Made by a program: the position numbers and the translations under genes
Shown here: positions 59,259 through 64,000 of the stretch, piece by piece
How the letters are laid out: every line of letters begins with the position of its first letter
Position numbering within the stretch: position 1 is the first letter of the stretch
Source: Apostichopus japonicus
Taxonomy: Eukaryota; Echinodermata; Holothuroidea; Aspidochirotida; Stichopodidae
DNA: 64,000 nt
Direction: 5' to 3'
NCBI RefSeq assembly: GCF_037975245.1
Contig: NC_092577.1
Location: 35,456,898-35,520,897, forward strand
Notes under the pieces: model-generated
The model's database searches: none
What the model saw: only the letters and a program-made list of their open reading frames with translations
What the model was told of the DNA's origin: nothing

Positions 59259-59790
59259 ACTATACCTGTAAATATACAGCAAAGAGACAGAAATAATATA
59301 TATATCAAAGCTATACTTCTCCTGAGTGCTCTGTACAACCCCATTCTATACCTGTAAATATACAGCAAAGAGACAGAAATAATATATATATCAAAGCTAT
59401 ACTTCTCCTGAGTGCTCTGTACAACCCCATACTATACCTGTAAATATACAGCAAAGAGACAGAAATAGTATATATCGAAGCTATACTTCTCCTGAGTGCT
59501 CTGTACAACCCCATTCTATACCTGTAAATATACAGCAAAGAGACAGAAATAATATATATATCAAAGCTATACTTCTCCTGAGTGCTCTGTACAACCCCAT
59601 ACTATACCTGTAAATATATAGAGACAGACATAGTATATATCTAAGCTATACTTCTCCTGAGTGCTCTGTACAACCCCATACTATACCTGTAAATATATAG
59701 AGACAGACATAGTATATATCTAAGCTATACTTCTCCTGAGTGCTCTGTACAACCCGATACTATATATAAACACACAGCAAAGAGACAGAA
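59229..59790 (-). repeat. 79-86-bp minisatellite containing the sulfotransferase start codon
   Basis: GAGTGCTCTGTACAACCC starts at 59238, 59324, 59410, 59494, 59580, 59659 and 59738 (spacings 86, 86, 84, 86, 79 and 79). On the minus strand every copy reads TTTACAGGTATAG, then ATGGGGTTGTACAGAGCACT, encoding MGLYRALRR (the outermost copy has CGGGTT and lacks the ATG). Only the innermost copy continues into the signal anchor. Each unit also carries a splice-acceptor-like TATATTTACAG. Confidence 0.92.
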
Positions 59791-59849
59791 ATATAGTATC
59801 TATTTTAAGTCTATGAATTTACTGAAGCTCACTGATCTGTTCAGTATAA

Positions 59850-60100
59850 ATGTTTTTTGTCTTTTGTTTATCGTTCATTACACGAAATGCTACCGAATAC
59901 TCTGAATGCCGGCTTTACAAAGAACTCAAACATCCACGCTCACAATACTAGGCAAGCTGATAATGTCACAACAATTTCTCTAAAAATAGCTTACATCATC
60001 GGGCCATCACACTCTAGAATTCCCTACCTTTCAGTTTAAAGGCGATGCATTCTTTAGTTGCTTTTAGAAAAAGCTTACTAAAGCACTTTATAGACATGTA
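59850..60100 (+). pseudogene. non-LTR retrotransposon reverse transcriptase C-terminal remnant
   Basis: The frame from 59857 encodes SFVYRSLHEMLPNTLNAGF, then HAHNTRQADN and, after divergence, GPSHSRIPYLS. This resembles the tail of CR1/Jockey-type ORF2 proteins (F-Y-R..LLP..F, IHSHNTRQ, GP.LWNSLP). A stop codon follows and no RT catalytic core is nearby, so it is a 5'-truncated, decayed copy. Confidence 0.65.
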
Positions 60101-63100
60101 CTAGAACTGCGAATTGTTTTGTCTACTACTCAAATATTGCTTGCACTTATTATAACTGGGAGGGGAGGGAGGGGGGGGGGGGTGAGGGAAGGGGAGGAAG
60201 AGGTGGATCTCACAAAATTGATCAAAAGTCTACGGCGTTTTACGTCGGTTCTTCTACTCGGAAAGCTAAGAAAGCTGATGCTTTTGTTGGATGAGGTATA
60301 ACTGCAACCTCCAACAACACAGAATTGTGGCATTTCGAGGAAAAAGGAGTAATATCATTGACGTTTTCCGGCAGCTCAAGTATACAACTTTACACACTAA
60401 AAGTATTGTTGTGAGTGCGGTATACCAAAGATGACGTCACATGGTCACCTGATGTCTTAGGAATGTTTCAAGAATGTCCGAAATAGGTTTACTTAAAGCT
60501 GACTTTTCTTCCCATTTTTCACGTATTCAACATCCGAAACTGGTAAAGTTAATTACAGCAATGTAATTGGAGTGAGTTAAGGATTACATACATGCAAAAT
60601 GGTGGGATTTTATGTTCATCGAAAAGTCTCCATAGTTGGCCTTTAAGTTGCACTTAATTTATATAGCAATATATAATACGTGGCAATTCCGTCCACAAGT
60701 AACCCTGTGTATACACATAAAGTCTTTGTGTGGATCAAATATTGACAATGCTTAGATAAATATGTCACACTCAAGTGTTAATGTGCAGGAGAGATATCAT
60801 ACGTTAAACAACCTATCACCTTTGAGACGAGTGAACAAACACCACCATCCATATGACAGTGTGAGTTGATTTAACCTTGGTTTGTGTCACAGGTGTTATC
60901 CTTCCTTCTTTCTACACTAACGACTGGAATCCGAGAAGGTAATTTGCAATATGCGTACAATATATATGCACTCCGTCCAAACTTGTCTATAGTCTTGCGA
61001 CCTGTATTGAGAACGCAATTCAATTTCTGCTTGCAGATGGTCTTGGTTTTTGTTACAAACAAGAAAAAAATTGATTTTATTTCAAAAAAACTAAAATTAT
61101 GTCAAAGCTATATCAAAAGTTTCAAATTATAAGATAGATTAATATGTATAGTCTAACAGTATGTTAACATTATGAATGAACAAAAGCAAGACTTGCTAAA
61201 GCATACATGTCACCATTTTGTAGTAGTTTGTTGTTCCTACATCCCATCCCAACATCCCAACATCCCCACATCCCAACATCCCAACATCCCAACATCCCCA
61301 CACCCTTGTGTATCCTCTGACGTTATTTCCTTGATTTGGACGCCCGGCAAATTTTCACCCAAGTTTAACTGTCAAAGTGGCAGATTGAAAAATTTAATTG
61401 GCATTTAACATTTCGAGTGTTTAATATTGTTCATCACACAGATAGACAGAAAATATATAGTAGCTTCATGAGTATCTACGTATTACGTCATTTTGAAAAT
61501 CCCTCTCACAGTAGCTTTGTGAAATATTCAGATAACTATGAGTAATGACAGTCAGAATGTTACTTGAAAGTTTAAAATGCGCTTGTTCAATCAACACAAG
61601 TGAATCGTTTAATTGATTCGTTTTGGTCTTACACTCTCTTCACACCCCTCTCCTCGATAATCTAGCCTTCCCTCTTTCCTACACCAGTGGGTATAACACT
61701 CACATCAGGGAAAAAGGGCATAGATCATTTTCACGAAAGATAAAACGTACTAGGTACTACACACACATTTTCCTCAACCTTCATATAAGTATATAATATG
61801 TAATTGAGAATACACTTTCATCATGCCATATTGTCCCGGCCCCCCACCCCCATAATTTCCCGGAATCCTTAATTGACTCGGAGCATCGAGTTTGTACCCC
61901 ATTGAATCCCCTCTCGGCAAAACTGCCTCCGAATATTAAGAATTGGAAATGTTTACCAATTATTGGGTCATGCCGGTGATTAAGGATAGGTTAAGTCAAT
62001 GAAAATACACATATTATACCCCCCTCCCCCACCCCTGTCAGACTGTCCACATCGGTCCTAGTACCTACAAGGCAGTAAAGTACTCCATACCTGTATTATG
62101 ACGTCTACCTTTATATCAAGACATATGAAAGTAATCCGAATGAGAAAGACGGTAATGGGTGGTAACCTTGTAGTTCCCAGAACCAGATCCGCTAACGATA
62201 GTTGGTGTCAACAGGTGTTACTCGATTCAACAACGCCTTAGTGTCATTCACAAATGTCGCTTGATAGACCCACCTCAGCGAGATAAACAGGTTTATTTAA
62301 TGTACATTATGCAAATTCTTCTATTAAGTTAAACGCATAATTAAAATACACATCCGGGTAAGCTATAGTTGTAATTGAAGGCCCAAACACAGGCCTGTTG
62401 ATCCTTCGTCCCGGTATCCTCGTACGAAATCCTTTTTCCTGTTTAACACAGGCACCGTATATCTACGACTTATTCTTACCAGTGTGCCATTCATGACATT
62501 TAGTCTGATCAGCCAACAGAAGATAGACTTTAGATGTATTCGTAAACGACGGTGTGTATCATTTTATCAGACTAAACAAACATGACGATTTGAATGTAGT
62601 GTACACACAGTGTATATATCCCAGTGACCCATCGTCGCTCAAGCTTCCATCAAAAATAAGAAGACCAAATAATAGATGGCACTCCGCGGAATACCCCTTT
62701 GACAAAAGATGGTCACTAACAAAAGAACGTTAGCTTTAGGCCACATTGCTTCAAGAAGTAGGATTATTTGATACTTCAAGTTCCATGGTATCCTCTCGAA
62801 CTATCTGTAGTATTTGCTATATAAATAAGTTTTCACTTGTCACAATGATTTGCGGAATGTCAACTACATAGCATACCGGATATACGTTGTACCTCGGACT
62901 TTTGGATAAGATCAATTGTAACAGTTTTCTCCCCTCCTAGGGCAATCGTCATACACACCTGACGATGATCACACAGTCACAGTCTCGATGCAAGGGGGGA
63001 CTGGGTTGGGAGCGGATTAGTCGGTTTGGTTGCTTGGTTTTCGCTCGTGCCCTGGTTCTTTCTTGGGTGACTTTTCTTAAAAACGTATTTATATATTGTA

Positions 63101-63955
63101 GCATGTACAGCTGTGAAATTGTGCTGATCCAACGAGGGCTTCTCACGCCAGTGGAGTGTTGCTGCTATATCGCAGGTCGTGGTTACCGTTGTTTTTCCAT
63201 GGATTGTTTGCCCTTCTCTCGAAAACAAACTGCATTACGTAATAGTCATCGCGGTACAAAGTGTATCTGTATTCTATCAGTTTTAGGATTTGTAACAAAG
63301 TCGTAACGAGTTCTAGCAACGGCCGAATTGTTAGCTCGCGATAGGGCTGATGAACATTTTTCACAGGAGTAAATTTCCTGCAGACTTTTTTAACCTTCCA
63401 GGTTTTTGCTAGACATTGAGGAGTGTCCTAATTAGTAAAAACAATATTGGCGATGAGACAATGCCTCTCACGTGAGAAAGGTAATGAATCTACCGTCGAC
63501 CTGTACAATTAATCTTTTCTCTCAGCAGCAGTGACATTAACCCCCCCCCCCCCCCCATGGACTGGCTTTAGTAATAAGAAGCCCATACTTTCCTATTTCT
63601 GTCAGTCATTTTCGACATGATCAGCGATAATTGTTGGACTTGAATCCAAATATAGACCTAGGCCTAAAACTGAATTTTTGCTGACTGCCTTATAGTTTAA
63701 AAGTGCAGAGAAATGAAAACAAAGAGCTGTGAATTCTAGTTTCTATATAGGCTAGGCCAGAGCGTCACCATATCTTGGTCATACATATTAAAAGATAGGG
63801 AGGACAGTGGAAATTGAAGCGTGCGATAGTAGTTGAAAGTATCGGCTCGTACTCACACACTAAGATCTCAACACATCCTTAAACTTAAAACTAAAGGTTA
63901 CAAATATTGATTCCAAATTGGTAGAGATCTAAAAAGGCAAGTTCAAGTTGCCAAA
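60101..63955. other. gene-poor region
   Basis: No supported gene. It contains a G-rich tract (60155-60200) and a short CATCCCAA array (about 61242-61305), both simple sequence, and a CRE palindrome at 60432-60439. Short open frames at 62949-63364 on both strands overlap and show no family signature. Confidence 0.45.
61242..61306. repeat. CATCCCAA short tandem repeat
   Basis: About eight copies of an 8-9-bp unit (CATCCCAA with CATCCCCA variants). Confidence 0.85.
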
Positions 63956-64000
63956 ATGTTTTCTGGAAGATTTTTGTCTCTCCTTAGCAGGTACACGCAT
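63956..64000 (+). CDS. possible first exon of a mitochondrially targeted protein (partial)
   Basis: An ATG in the context CCAAAATGT is followed by codons for MFSGRFLSLLSR, an Arg/Ser/Leu amphipathic start typical of mitochondrial presequences, then AGCAG/GTACAC, a usable donor at 63990/63991. The window ends 10 bases later, so this rests on a dozen codons only. Confidence 0.25.
   Translation, partial: MFSGRFLSLLSRYTH

Noticed and set aside
59229-59790. Regular repeats resembling a CRISPR array
   Set aside because: The genome is eukaryotic, the whole unit including any would-be spacer is repeated, and no cas genes exist. The same reasoning excludes the arrays at 16.65 and 19.73 kb.

Overview
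The window is eukaryotic genomic DNA. Coding sequence is split by GT-AG introns, the intergenic DNA is AT-rich, and microsatellites, minisatellites, SINE-like and fold-back repeats are abundant. Gene content (TRAM, ZMYND8, a SNAG/C2H2 zinc-finger factor, a type II Golgi-like sulfotransferase), gene architecture and repeat style suggest a marine invertebrate, most likely an invertebrate deuterostome such as an echinoderm. That placement is inference; no species marker is visible.

Layout. (1) 727-2188, minus strand: the first two coding exons of a translocon-associated TRAM protein; the gene continues past the left edge. (2) 4033-17394, plus strand: a complete 16-coding-exon ZMYND8 (PRKCBP1) orthologue with PHD, bromodomain, PWWP, coiled coil and MYND. 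The exon phases join into one 1397-residue frame. TRAM and ZMYND8 are head to head across about 1.8 kb. (3) 17.4-31.6 kb: no convincing gene; tandem and dispersed repeats. (4) 31664-39597, plus strand: a six-exon gene for a 707-residue protein. A tiny first exon encodes a GFI/Snail-type SNAG repressor motif and the 3' exons encode eight C2H2 fingers. An intron holds an expanded GGTAT array. (5) 40399-44324: a 3.9-kb element with 27-bp perfect terminal inverted repeats and repeated subterminal ATTCGTC motifs, with no visible transposase. (6) 44.3-57.1 kb: gene-poor, with an inverted pair of tRNA-like sequences at 47.2-47.66 kb. (7) 57133-59258, minus strand: a two-exon sulfotransferase whose start-codon region is itself repeated upstream in a 79-86-bp minisatellite. 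(8) 59.8-64 kb: a non-LTR retrotransposon scrap, gene-poor DNA, and a possible mitochondrial-leader first exon at the right edge.

The genes do not form a pathway. ZMYND8 is a chromatin reader and the SNAG zinc-finger protein a likely transcriptional repressor. TRAM (ER translocon) and the sulfotransferase (Golgi) belong to the secretory route. Exon joins were made by eye from splice signals, reading phase and family resemblance; no alignment or transcript data were available.
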